Shown: positions 1 through 6,909, counted from the stretch's first letter. The stretch: 9,163 nt of DNA from JBBSTY01 sp038235385 (GCA_038235385.1 JBBSTY010000153.1:1-9163); one strand, 5' to 3'. The notes: a model not told the origin generated them from the sequence alone. Numbers and translations: made by a program.

Positions 1-1851
1 GGGGGCGCGGGCCCCGGAGCGGGCCGCCGCCGCGGCGAGATCGACCCCGCCGGGCGGCACGGTGGTGGACGCGAACGGGTCGCCGCCGGGAGCGACGGTC
101 GTGCTCACGGCGTCGCTGCCGGGCACGGTGACCGTCGTCGTGCTCGGCGCCGGGGCGGTGGTCGCGTCCTGGCTCTCGGCCACACCCGTCCACTCGAACG
201 CGTTCGGGGCGCCGCGGGTGGGGGTCGGCTCGAACGCGACCCAGCCGTACTGGCCCAGGTAGACCTCGGGCCAGGCGTGGGCGTGCTTGCCGCTCACCCG
301 GTAGAGGTTCGGGTTGGCGGCGTCCTGCTCACCTGGGGTGAAGCCCACCGCCACACGGGACGGGATGCCCAGCGACCGGGCCATGGCGGCGAAGGTGCCG
401 GCGAACTGCTCGCAGTACCCGGTTCGGCGGTCGAGGAACTCGTCGATCGCCGTCTCGCCGTGCCCAGGATCGATGTCGTCGATCTGATAGGTGAACCCGC
501 CGTCCACCTGGAAGTAGTCCTGGAGCGCCCGGGCCTGGTCGTAGGCCGTGGTCGCGCCCGCCGTGACGTCTCGGGCGCGGGCTTCAGCCGTCGGGCTGAA
601 GTCGACGGGCAGATCGGTGTAGCGCCGACGCTCCTCGGGGGACATGGCATCGGTGGCCGTCCTGAGCTGCTCCGGCGTGAAGTTCAGCTGGGTCGACCCC
701 ACGTCGTACTCCAGGCCGTCCGAGCTGTCGACGTCGGTGTCGACGATGAGCGTCGAGGAATCGGGTTGGAAGCGAACCGGGGCGTCGGGCGAGTCGATCG
801 TGCGGGGGACGAACGCGGCGGGGAGCCAGAGCACCGCGAGGTTCGAGATGCGGTAGTCCTGTCGGAAGTCGGTCGCCGCCACATCGTCGGGAACGGTGGT
901 GTCGAGCTCGCCGCCGGCCGATTGGTACTTGCCCCCGGACCGCCAGATGTCACCCTCGAAGGTGTCGAGGCTGGTCATGCGCCAGTACGACCGGACGTCG
1001 CTGGTGACGGTGAAGACCTCGATCTCGGACTGGTTGACCAACCGGTCCTTGATGTCGACCAGCGGGCTGATCGTCACGCGCGACCCGGGTCCGGTGTCGG
1101 CCTGTCGCCAGGACACGAGGGCTGGTGCATCGGCGCCGGGAAGTCGGGGACCGACCACCATGCCGGCGATGAGGGCGCCGACGGTGAGCGCTGCTCCCGT
1201 TCGCAGGGCGGCGCGGCTGCCGCGTTGGATGTCGGCGGTGAGCCAGCTCGAGCTGGTCTCCTGGCGGGCGATCCGGTGGAGCAGCAGGAACCCCAGCACG
1301 GCGGCCACGAACAGCACGGTGGCGTCGATCTGGTGGACCGGAGACCCGAGGAGCGAGCAGAAGATGAACAACGTGCTGGCGGGCACGATCGCCTCGAAGG
1401 CCGACCACAGGCGAAACGCCGCCCAGTCGGCCAGGAAGATGGCGAAGAACAGCGCTGCGCAGGAGGCGAGCACGAAGCCATTCAGCGCGGGGGCCGGTGC
1501 GGTGACGCTCTGGAAGGCGGCCCACGACTCGTCGACGGAACGGCTGAGCGCGTCGATCGTGGCGCCGGTGGGGATGCCGACGAGGGTCGTGTCGAAGAAG
1601 AAGATCCAGACCAGGAGCACGACGAGCAGGACCACGGCGATGAGCGCCGAGAAGGGCACGCTGAGGCCGCGTCGCCGGGTGACGAGCGTGATGGCGTGGG
1701 CGAACGCCGCGACCACGAGCATCGGGACGAAGAAGCCGCCGTCGGCGAAGAGTCGGGTGAACCCGTAGATGGCCGTGACGCTGACCGCGAAGAGCGCGAT
1801 CTCGGCGGGAACCAGGAAGCGCGGCGCGTTGCCTGCCACGGGGTGGCTCAT
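1..1851 (-). CDS. Membrane transglutaminase-like protein (TgpA/DUF3488 type), C-terminus cut by window edge
   Basis: The minus frame is open from ATG at 1851 to base 1 (617 codons, no stop), so the gene is partial. The N-terminal 240 residues hold about five to six hydrophobic segments (near 15-34, 40-57, 66-86, 125-147, 153-168, 178-192, 218-235), followed by an extracytoplasmic region. The transglutaminase-like core shows a catalytic Cys in TGYCEQFAG (C480), the His motif KHAHAWPEVY (H525) and an acidic third residue in AFEPTP (E541, where many relatives have Asp). A Thr/Ser/Pro/Gly-rich linker follows (about 566-602). Relatives then usually have one more membrane segment and a cytoplasmic tail, here off the edge. 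The start overlaps the DUF58 stop as ATGA, with AGGA 7 bases upstream. Family members are membrane proteases or transglutaminases of the cell envelope; the substrate here cannot be told. The family call is firm, the activity is not. Confidence 0.93.
   Translation of the reverse strand, partial: MSHPVAGNAPRFLVPAEIALFAVSVTAIYGFTRLFADGGFFVPMLVVAAFAHAITLVTRRRGLSVPFSALIAVVLLVVLLVWIFFFDTTLVGIPTGATIDALSRSVDESWAAFQSVTAPAPALNGFVLASCAALFFAIFLADWAAFRLWSAFEAIVPASTLFIFCSLLGSPVHQIDATVLFVAAVLGFLLLHRIARQETSSSWLTADIQRGSRAALRTGAALTVGALIAGMVVGPRLPGADAPALVSWRQADTGPGSRVTISPLVDIKDRLVNQSEIEVFTVTSDVRSYWRMTSLDTFEGDIWRSGGKYQSAGGELDTTVPDDVAATDFRQDYRISNLAVLWLPAAFVPRTIDSPDAPVRFQPDSSTLIVDTDVDSSDGLEYDVGSTQLNFTPEQLRTATDAMSPEERRRYTDLPVDFSPTAEARARDVTAGATTAYDQARALQDYFQVDGGFTYQIDDIDPGHGETAIDEFLDRRTGYCEQFAGTFAAMARSLGIPSRVAVGFTPGEQDAANPNLYRVSGKHAHAWPEVYLGQYGWVAFEPTPTRGAPNAFEWTGVAESQDATTAPAPSTTTVTVPGSDAVSTTVAPGGDPFASTTVPPGGVDLAAAAARSGARAP
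46..156 (-). repeat. Low-complexity Thr/Pro/Gly linker coding segment in the transglutaminase gene
   Basis: This codes for residues about 566-602 of the transglutaminase-like protein. It is rich in Thr, Ser, Pro and Gly and contains a near-repeat of STTVxPGG at residues 583-590 and 595-602. Such segments commonly link the external catalytic domain to the last membrane helix in this family; a flexible spacer is inferred. Confidence 0.6.
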
Positions 1852-3116
1852 GGTCTGATCCTGGCGTGGGCGCTCCATCGGTCGTCGTCGGGATCGGGTG
1901 GCGCCGTGGGTCGGATCGGAGCCCGGCGCGGGATCGAGGTCGCTCGCGTCGGGCGCATGGCCTGGTTCCAGGTGTCGGCGAAGGATCGTTCGCCGGTGAT
2001 CGGGAGGACCCGGCGGGTCGGTGGTGATCCCTCGTCGTTGGATCGGGGATCCCAGGACGAGGGCGTGAAGCGCACGATCGTCACCGAGCCGAACCGGTTC
2101 CGGAGCTTGCTCAACGCCTCCAGTTCGGTGTCGGCGAGGTTGGCCACGATGGCGATGAGCGCACCGCCGGTGGACGACCGGGAGGCCCGATCGAGCACGC
2201 GCCGGAACGCCGCGTCGTGCGAGGCCTCGATGCTGGCCAGGTGCTCCATGATCGACTCGACGTGGGCGTGTCCGGCCGCGAACCCCGAGTCGGACCCGTC
2301 CGTCGTGATCAGGCGCACCAGGTCCTGGCGCTTCACGCTGGCGGTCACGATGCTGGCGGCCGCCGAGATCACCAGTTCGAGCGACTGCTCGGTGTTGGCG
2401 CTGGATCGCACATCCACGAGCACGCTGGCTCGGCCCTGCCAGGGCAGCTCGTCCTGGCGGACCATGAGCTCGTCGTGTCGGGCCGTGGACGGCCAGTGGA
2501 CGCGGCGGAGGTCGTCGCCGACGACGTAGGGGCGCAGGGCGTAGAAGTCCTCCCCGGTGCGGCCCAGGGCGTTCGGGTGCTCCGCGCCCGACATCGGATC
2601 GTTCCCGGTGGTCTGCGGAACGGGAACGATGTCATCGACGTGCGGGTAGACCGTGAGCTCCGAGACGCCGGACGCGTTCATCGAGACCTCGGTGATCCCG
2701 AAGGGATCGGCCATCGTGACGGTCAAGGGGCCGATCTCGAGGATCCCGCGCTTCTCGGTGGGGAGCCGGTATGCGGCCCGCACCACCCCGTCGGGTTCGA
2801 GCGGGCCGACCAGGAGGTTGGCGCCTCGCGTGCCCGACACCGCGTCGCGGAGGCCGAGCACCGGAGACCGCCGTCGGCCCTGGTTCTCGACGCGGAGATC
2901 GACGCGGCTCGGTGTGCCGGCGTGGACGCGCGGCGGGTGCAGTTCGCGGTCCACCGAGATGCGCAGGCGCGACAGGGCGATGAAGCACACGGTGATCAGC
3001 ACGAGCGCCCCGATGGTCGCGCCCAACACGATCAGCTCGAGGGTGCCGAGGACGCGACCCACGACGAGCAGGACGACCGCCAGGCCGCTGAGCAGCCACC
3101 CCTGACGGGTCAGCAC
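1848..3116 (-). CDS. DUF58 domain protein (MoxR partner)
   Basis: A 422-residue protein with two adjacent N-terminal membrane segments (about 8-22 and 28-48), a beta-rich stretch (about 55-160) and the DUF58 signature FYALRPYVVGDDLRRVHW at about 191-208, followed by TARHDELMVR. A von Willebrand-A-like region follows (about 228-350). Its first acidic strand reads LVDVRSS (D235), so the DxSxS metal site is degenerate. The C-terminal 35 residues are Pro/Arg-rich. I chose GTG 3116 because VLTRQGWLLSGL matches the usual family N-terminus and lies 13 bases after the moxR stop. An in-frame ATG at 3182 would add 22 residues, rich in Arg and Pro, and overlap moxR. No clear Shine-Dalgarno precedes 3116, so coupling to moxR is likely. 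The stop overlaps the transglutaminase ATG as ATGA. DUF58 proteins are thought to act with MoxR ATPases; the exact job is unknown. Confidence 0.92.
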   Translation of the reverse strand: MLTRQGWLLSGLAVVLLVVGRVLGTLELIVLGATIGALVLITVCFIALSRLRISVDRELHPPRVHAGTPSRVDLRVENQGRRRSPVLGLRDAVSGTRGANLLVGPLEPDGVVRAAYRLPTEKRGILEIGPLTVTMADPFGITEVSMNASGVSELTVYPHVDDIVPVPQTTGNDPMSGAEHPNALGRTGEDFYALRPYVVGDDLRRVHWPSTARHDELMVRQDELPWQGRASVLVDVRSSANTEQSLELVISAAASIVTASVKRQDLVRLITTDGSDSGFAAGHAHVESIMEHLASIEASHDAAFRRVLDRASRSSTGGALIAIVANLADTELEALSKLRNRFGSVTIVRFTPSSWDPRSNDEGSPPTRRVLPITGERSFADTWNQAMRPTRATSIPRRAPIRPTAPPDPDDDRWSAHARIRP

Positions 3117-3129
3117 GGCCGGGTCGGGA

Positions 3130-4101
3130 TCACGGCGTGGCTGACGGGACGGGCACGCTCTGGAGCACGTCGCGGAGGGCATCGGCGGCCGTGGTCCCCT
3201 GCAGCTGCGCTTCGGGCGTGACCATCAACCGGTGGGCCAGCACGATCTCCGCCAGCGCCTTGATGTCGTCGGGAACCACGTAGGTGCGGCCGAACGCCGC
3301 AGCGCGGCCGCGTGCGACGCGCTGCAGGCTCAAGGTGGCGCGAGGTGACATGCCGAGCGAGAGGTGCGGATGGCGCCGGGTCGCGTCGGCGATGTCGACG
3401 AGGTACGACTTGAGGCTCGGGGCGACGTGGACGGTGCGGACCGCAGCGATCATGCCCTGGATGTCGGCGGTGTCGGCGACGGGGCCGATGTCGTCGAGCG
3501 AGTTGTGGTCGCCGTGGGTGTCGAGCACCTCGAGCTCGGCGTCGCGGTCGGGGTACCCCATGGAGACGCGCATCAAGAACCGGTCGAGCTGGCTCTCCGG
3601 GAGCGGGTAGGTGCCCTCGTGCTCGATCGGGTTCTGCGTGGCGATCACCATGAAGGGAGGTCCCAGCGGGTAGGTGACGTTGTCGACCGTCACCTGGCCC
3701 TCGGCCATCGCCTCGAGCAGGGCCGACTGGGTCTTCGGTGATGCCCGGTTGATCTCGTCGCCGAGCACGATGCCCGCGAAGATCGGGCCCGGGCGGAAGT
3801 CGAAGTTGCCGTTGCTGCGGTTCCAGACCGTGACGCCCACGACGTCGGACGGCAGGAGGTCCGGCGTGAACTGGACACGACCGAACACGCAGTCGACCGA
3901 CCGGGAGAGGGCCTTGGCCAAGCTGGTCTTGCCGACGCCGGGCACGTCCTCGAGCAGGAGGTGGCCTTCCGACACCAGGCACAGGAGCACGAGGTCGATC
4001 ACCTCGGCCTTGCCCTGGATGACCTTCTGCATGTTGGCCGAGATCGCACCGAAGAGGTCGGCGAAGGTCTTGCCACGAGCCGTGGTCTCCTGAGTGGCCA
4101 C
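3130..4101 (-). CDS. MoxR-family AAA+ ATPase
   Basis: A 323-residue protein of normal length for the family. It carries Walker A VPGVGKTS (about 53-60), Walker B VLGDEINRA (112-120, D115/E116), sensor 1 ATQNP (154-158), the arginine-finger region LPESQLDRF (R174) and sensor 2 GMSPRA (R254). All ATPase residues are present, so it should be active. MoxR proteins are cytoplasmic chaperone-like ATPases that help mature or activate partner proteins, often DUF58 or von Willebrand-A proteins encoded next door, as here. The start is GTG 4101, because AAGGAG lies 8 bases upstream and VATQETTARGKTF begins like the family. An upstream ATG at 4185 would add a 28-residue Arg/Pro-rich stretch that looks non-coding. 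It is the first gene of the minus-strand operon with DUF58 and the transglutaminase-like gene. Confidence 0.95.
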   Translation of the reverse strand: MATQETTARGKTFADLFGAISANMQKVIQGKAEVIDLVLLCLVSEGHLLLEDVPGVGKTSLAKALSRSVDCVFGRVQFTPDLLPSDVVGVTVWNRSNGNFDFRPGPIFAGIVLGDEINRASPKTQSALLEAMAEGQVTVDNVTYPLGPPFMVIATQNPIEHEGTYPLPESQLDRFLMRVSMGYPDRDAELEVLDTHGDHNSLDDIGPVADTADIQGMIAAVRTVHVAPSLKSYLVDIADATRRHPHLSLGMSPRATLSLQRVARGRAAAFGRTYVVPDDIKALAEIVLAHRLMVTPEAQLQGTTAADALRDVLQSVPVPSATP

Positions 4102-4109
4102 GAGTGGGG

Positions 4110-4115
4110 CTCCTT
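4110..4115 (-). promoter_or_regulatory. Shine-Dalgarno site of moxR
   Basis: The minus strand reads AAGGAG with 8 bases to GTG 4101. It is one of the strongest ribosome binding sites in the window, decides the moxR start over the upstream ATG 4185, and contrasts with the plus-strand genes that lack such a site. Confidence 0.8.
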
Positions 4116-4144
4116 GGGTTCGGGGGCGGGGGTCGGTGTTCGGA

Positions 4145-4175
4145 TCCCACGATCGGCGCCGCCTCGGGTGTGGGA
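4145..4175 (-). promoter_or_regulatory. Inverted repeat in the presumed moxR leader
   Basis: TCCCAC (4145-4150) pairs with GTGGGA (4170-4175) around a 19-base loop that itself holds the 8-base palindrome CGGCGCCG (4154-4161). If transcription starts near 4215 this would form a hairpin in the 5' leader. In DNA this GC-rich, six-base stems occur by chance, so the call is weak. Confidence 0.25.
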
Positions 4176-4220
4176 CGACCGGCACCGGCGCAGGCTCCCC
4201 GCGCGGGTGGACGTCCGGTG

Positions 4221-4226
4221 ACCGTA
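4221..4226 (-). promoter_or_regulatory. Candidate -10 box for the moxR operon
   Basis: The minus strand reads TACGGT, matching the actinobacterial TANNNT -10 pattern, in the divergent intergenic region. A transcript starting about 7 bases downstream would have a leader of roughly 110 bases before GTG 4101. No good TTGACA-like -35 is visible. A second candidate, TAGCCT, lies at 4287-4292. A direct repeat GGTGAC (4217-4222 and 4230-4235 on the plus strand, 13-base period) straddles the box and could be a protein site or chance. Confidence 0.3.
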
Positions 4227-4349
4227 GCGGGTGACACCTGGAGGCGAGACCCAGGACCGCCCTCGGCGCGCCGGTTCGAGACGCTCAGGCTACTGCGGGT
4301 CCGCCGGGCGGGACGGTGCCGGGCGCAGGGTCGGCTCGGGTGGGAGCGG

Positions 4350-4363
4350 TAACGTCGCCCGCC
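4350..4363 (+). promoter_or_regulatory. TANNNT -10 box directly before the ROK gene (leaderless start candidate)
   Basis: TAACGT at 4350-4355 ends 8 bases before ATG 4364. With the usual 6-7 base distance from -10 to the transcription start, the mRNA would begin at or within two bases of the ATG, giving a leaderless transcript. No Shine-Dalgarno is present. The extended form GGTAACGT resembles GGTAGCAT before the HNH gene. No convincing -35 is seen. Confidence 0.55.
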
Positions 4364-5287
4364 ATGGAGGATGCACCTGACGCCGGCGCCGGCGGGGGAG
4401 CGCCGGTGGCGCTCGCGGTCGACATCGGCGGAACCAAGATGGCGGTGGGCGTGGTGGACGGCGACGGCGCCCTGGTGGTGAGCGATCGGCGTCCGACACC
4501 GGCCACAGCGCGTCCGACCCCCGTGTTCGAGGTGCTCGCCGATCTGATCCTCGACGTACGACACCGCGCACGGGTCGAACACGGTCTCGAGCCCTCGGTC
4601 TGCGGCGTCGGGTGCGGCGGGCCGATGCAACGGGGCGGCGAGACCGTCTCGCCCCTCAACATCCCGGCGTGGCGCGCCTTCCCGCTGCGCCGCGAGCTCG
4701 CCGTGGCCACCGGTCTCGACGTGTGGGTCGACAACGATGCCAAGGCGCTCGCCCTGGGGGAGGGGTGGCGCGGTGCGGCCACGGGGTGCACCGACTTCCT
4801 CGCCATGGTGGTGTCGACCGGGGTCGGCGGGGGGATCGTCCTCGACGGCAGGCTGCTCGGGGGCGCTGGGGGCAACGCGGGCCACATCGGGCACATCAAC
4901 GTCGAACCCGACGGCCGTCGCTGCGCATGCGGAGCCCGGGGATGCCTCGAAGCCGAGGCGTCGGGTACGGCGATCGCGGCGATCACCGGCGCTCCGGCGG
5001 CCGAGGCCGGCGCCGAGGTCATGGATCGCACCGGCCGGCTCGTCGGACGGGCGGTGGCGTCGGTGGCCAACCTGGTCGACCTCCGGCTGGCGGTGGTCGC
5101 CGGGTCGGTCGCGCTCGGCTTCGGCGATCGCTTCTTCCGTGCCGCGCAGCACGAGATCGATCGTCAGGCCCGGCTGGAGTTCTCGATCGGCACGACGATC
5201 CGTCCGGGCGGGCTCGGGTCCGCCGGGCCGCTGATCGGAGCTGCGGGCGTCGCCCACGTCGGCCTGGGACGGGCCATCATCGGCTGA
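4364..5287 (+). CDS. ROK-family sugar kinase (glucokinase-like)
   Basis: A 307-residue protein of normal length for a single-domain ROK kinase. It has the phosphate-binding motif VDIGGTK (19-25), the catalytic Asp in DNDAKAL (D125), the second phosphate segment STGVGGGI (151-158) and the ROK zinc site H177 plus C187, C189 and C194 in RCACGARGCLE. There is no N-terminal helix-turn-helix, so it is a kinase rather than a ROK repressor. It should phosphorylate a hexose such as glucose, or an N-acetyl amino sugar, in the cytoplasm. The usual GExGH sugar-contact motif reads GHIGH (H174 in place of Glu), so the substrate is uncertain. ATG 4364 was chosen because it follows a TANNNT box and precedes the family domain closely. 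An ATG at 4316 would add 16 residues without homologous look. The next gene starts 34 bases downstream. Confidence 0.92.
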   Translation: MEDAPDAGAGGGAPVALAVDIGGTKMAVGVVDGDGALVVSDRRPTPATARPTPVFEVLADLILDVRHRARVEHGLEPSVCGVGCGGPMQRGGETVSPLNIPAWRAFPLRRELAVATGLDVWVDNDAKALALGEGWRGAATGCTDFLAMVVSTGVGGGIVLDGRLLGGAGGNAGHIGHINVEPDGRRCACGARGCLEAEASGTAIAAITGAPAAEAGAEVMDRTGRLVGRAVASVANLVDLRLAVVAGSVALGFGDRFFRAAQHEIDRQARLEFSIGTTIRPGGLGSAGPLIGAAGVAHVGLGRAIIG

Positions 5288-5308
5288 GTCGCGGCCGTCG
5301 TCGGCCGC

Positions 5309-5321
5309 TACCCTCCCGTCC
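5309..5321 (+). promoter_or_regulatory. TANNNT -10 box directly before the acyl-CoA dehydrogenase gene
   Basis: TACCCT at 5309-5314 ends 7 bases before ATG 5322, predicting a transcription start at about 5321, one base before the start codon. There is no Shine-Dalgarno in the 34-base gap after the ROK stop, so this gene probably has its own leaderless promoter even though it lies close behind the ROK gene. Confidence 0.5.
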
Positions 5322-6581
5322 ATGGAGCCGACCTATTCCGTCGCAGCCGAGGCGTACCGCCAGAAGATCCAGTCGTTCCTCGCCGAGCACCTCCCGGCGA
5401 ACTGGGCGGGCATCGGCGCACTGGGAGCCGACGACGCCGAGCGGTTCCGAACCGAGTGGCGGGCGACGCTCGCCGCGAACCGCCTGCTCGCGGCGTCCTG
5501 GCCGACGACCTACGGCGGCGCCGGGCTCACCCCGTTGGAGCAGGTGATCCTGGCCGAGGAGTTCTACAAGGCCGGCGTGCCCGTCGGCGGGGACAACGAC
5601 GCGTTCAGCATCCAGATGGTGGGCAACACGATCCTGGAGTGGGGGACCGACGAGCAGAAGGCGCACTTCCTGCCGCGCATCATCAGCGGTGAGGACCTCT
5701 GGTGCCAGGGGTACTCCGAGCCGAACGCGGGCTCCGACCTCGGCAACCTGGGCTGCCGCGCCGAGCTCGATGGTGACGAGTGGGTCATCAACGGGCAGAA
5801 GATCTGGACCAGCGCCGGTCACATGGCGAACTGGATCTTCGTGCTCGCCCGCACCGAAGCCGACGTCGTCAAGCACAAGGGCATCTCGTTCCTGCTCGTG
5901 CCGATGCACCAGCCCGGCGTCGAGGTCCGGCCCATCGAGATGATCACCGGTGACAGCGAGTTCAACGAGGTGTTCTTCACCGATGCCCGGTGCCCGAAGG
6001 ACCACGTCGTCGGCGGGGTCAACAACGGCTGGGCGGTCGCGATGACGCTCCTCGGCTACGAGCGGGGAGAGGCGGCGGCGACCTTCCCGATCATGTTCCG
6101 AGCCGAGCTCGATCGCCTCACGGCGCTGGCCCACGACTCCGGCGCGGCCCAGGATCCGCTGATCCGCCAGCGGTTGGCGTGGTGCCACAGCAAGGTCGAG
6201 ATCATGCGTTACCTCGGCATGCGCACCCTGACCAAGTTCGTCAACGGCGAGCACCCGGGGCCGGATGCATCGGTGTTCAAGCTCTTCTGGAGCGAGTACC
6301 ACCGCATCGTCACCGAGCTCGCCGTCGACATCCTCGGCCCCGACGCGATGGTGCCCTCCGGTCGGTGGCCGTCCAATGCCTTCCAGGCCGACGACGTCGG
6401 CGCGCCGAACGACAGCGCCTCCTGGGTCGGGACGTTCCTGATCGCCCGAGCGGGAACGATCTATGCCGGGACCTCCCAGATCCAGCGCAACATCCTCGGC
6501 GAGATGGTGCTCGGACTCCCGAAGGAGCCCAAGGGCTCCCGCACCACGTGGCGCGAGGATCAGCAGGCCGTGCGGTCGTGA
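5322..6581 (+). CDS. Acyl-CoA dehydrogenase (FadE-like)
   Basis: A 419-residue FAD-dependent enzyme that oxidises acyl-CoA to 2-enoyl-CoA in the first step of a beta-oxidation-type pathway. It shows the N-terminal helical domain (about 6-122, with LAASWPTTYGGAGLT at 56-70), the beta-domain with CQGYSEPNAGSDLG (128-141) and GQKIWTSAGHMANW (158-171), and the C-terminal helical domain ending in YAGTSQIQRNILGE (381-394), where FAD and subunit contacts lie. The position that holds Glu376 in medium-chain enzymes is Ala (A382). A Glu in GYERGE (E247) sits where isovaleryl-CoA and long-chain dehydrogenases keep their base, so E247 is the likely base. This architecture is common in actinobacterial FadE proteins for bulky, branched or steroid-side-chain acyl-CoAs, but the substrate cannot be read here. 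The TGA stop overlaps the next GTG as GTGA. Confidence 0.94.
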   Translation: MEPTYSVAAEAYRQKIQSFLAEHLPANWAGIGALGADDAERFRTEWRATLAANRLLAASWPTTYGGAGLTPLEQVILAEEFYKAGVPVGGDNDAFSIQMVGNTILEWGTDEQKAHFLPRIISGEDLWCQGYSEPNAGSDLGNLGCRAELDGDEWVINGQKIWTSAGHMANWIFVLARTEADVVKHKGISFLLVPMHQPGVEVRPIEMITGDSEFNEVFFTDARCPKDHVVGGVNNGWAVAMTLLGYERGEAAATFPIMFRAELDRLTALAHDSGAAQDPLIRQRLAWCHSKVEIMRYLGMRTLTKFVNGEHPGPDASVFKLFWSEYHRIVTELAVDILGPDAMVPSGRWPSNAFQADDVGAPNDSASWVGTFLIARAGTIYAGTSQIQRNILGEMVLGLPKEPKGSRTTWREDQQAVRS

Positions 6582-6868
6582 CCGAGGCTCTGGGAGGCGC
6601 TGCGGCGTGGCACTGGGTGCTGCGGATCGCGCTCGCCGTGGCCCGCCGTCCGGGGCTCTGGGTCACCGCGTTGCGGCAGGCCTCGGTGCTCGCGGTGCCG
6701 GGTTGGTGGCACGAGCCTCCCCATCTCCCCCTCCCGGATCCGGCCTACCTGCGGTTCCGCTCCCAGACCATGTACGGCGACGCCGAACGACGGCCTGATC
6801 CCGGCGATGTCGTCACCTACCTCGAGTGGTGCCGGGCGTGGCCGCACCTCACCCGATCGGCACCGTGA
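6578..6868 (+). CDS. Small Trp-rich protein of unknown function, coupled to the acyl-CoA dehydrogenase
   Basis: A 96-residue frame starting at GTG 6578, which overlaps the dehydrogenase stop as GTGA. No strong Shine-Dalgarno is present (only AGG 10 bases upstream), so translation is probably coupled. The product is basic in its first half with an amphipathic stretch (about 11-40), then a WW pair (43-44), a Pro-rich segment LPLPDPAYLRFR (50-61), TMYGD (64-68) and an acidic-to-Trp end VVTYLEWCRAWP (78-89). Seven Trp in 96 residues, an ordered PDPAYLRFR...MYGD...YLEWCR pattern and the tight overlap argue that it is real. It resembles, from memory, small conserved actinobacterial proteins without assigned function. 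No catalytic motif, signal peptide or clear membrane helix is visible, though 14-22 and 29-41 are moderately hydrophobic. Confidence 0.75.
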   Translation: MTEALGGAAAWHWVLRIALAVARRPGLWVTALRQASVLAVPGWWHEPPHLPLPDPAYLRFRSQTMYGDAERRPDPGDVVTYLEWCRAWPHLTRSAP

Positions 6869-6881
6869 GCGCCGCATCCCC

Positions 6882-6909
6882 CGAGAACGCGCTTCTCGCT
6901 CCGGCGAGA
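6882..6909 (+). promoter_or_regulatory. Two overlapping inverted repeats upstream of the HNH gene
   Basis: CGAGAA (6882-6887) and TTCTCG (6893-6898) form a perfect 6-base inverted repeat around CGCGC. TCTCGC (6894-6899) and GCGAGA (6904-6909) form a second one around TCCG. They share the middle arm, so only one can form at a time. TTCTCG ends 17 bases before the TAGCAT box, the normal -35 position, so the sites could be an operator. As RNA they could instead end transcription of the upstream gene (its stop is 13 bases before), but no U-run follows. Confidence 0.4.

Noticed and set aside
277..2529. 750-codon open frame on the plus strand opposite the transglutaminase and DUF58 genes
   Set aside because: The product is Arg/Gly/Glu/Asp-rich low-complexity sequence with no recognisable domain. 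Both minus-strand genes beneath it have clear family motifs; it is a by-product of GC-rich codon bias.
3117..3182. Extension of the DUF58 gene to ATG 3182
   Set aside because: It would overlap the moxR end by about 50 bases and add a basic stretch lacking family resemblance; GTG 3116 gives the usual N-terminus. It cannot be fully excluded, because GTG 3116 lacks a clear ribosome site.
4102..4185. Extension of moxR to an upstream ATG at 4185
   Set aside because: The added 28 residues are Arg/Pro-rich and unlike the family, and AAGGAG is correctly spaced for GTG 4101.
3110..5323. 737-codon open frame on the minus strand spanning the moxR region, the intergenic region and the whole ROK gene
   Set aside because: It is out of frame with moxR, antisense to ROK, Arg/Pro/Gly-rich and without motifs.
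5277..6302. 341-codon minus-strand frame opposite the acyl-CoA dehydrogenase
   Set aside because: Mirror of a well-supported dehydrogenase; the composition is typical of antisense frames in GC-rich DNA.
6882..6898. CGAGAACGCGCTTCTCG as a LexA (SOS) box upstream of the HNH gene
   Set aside because: The actinobacterial SOS box is close to GAAC-N4-GTTC. Here the spacing and the GTTC half do not match.
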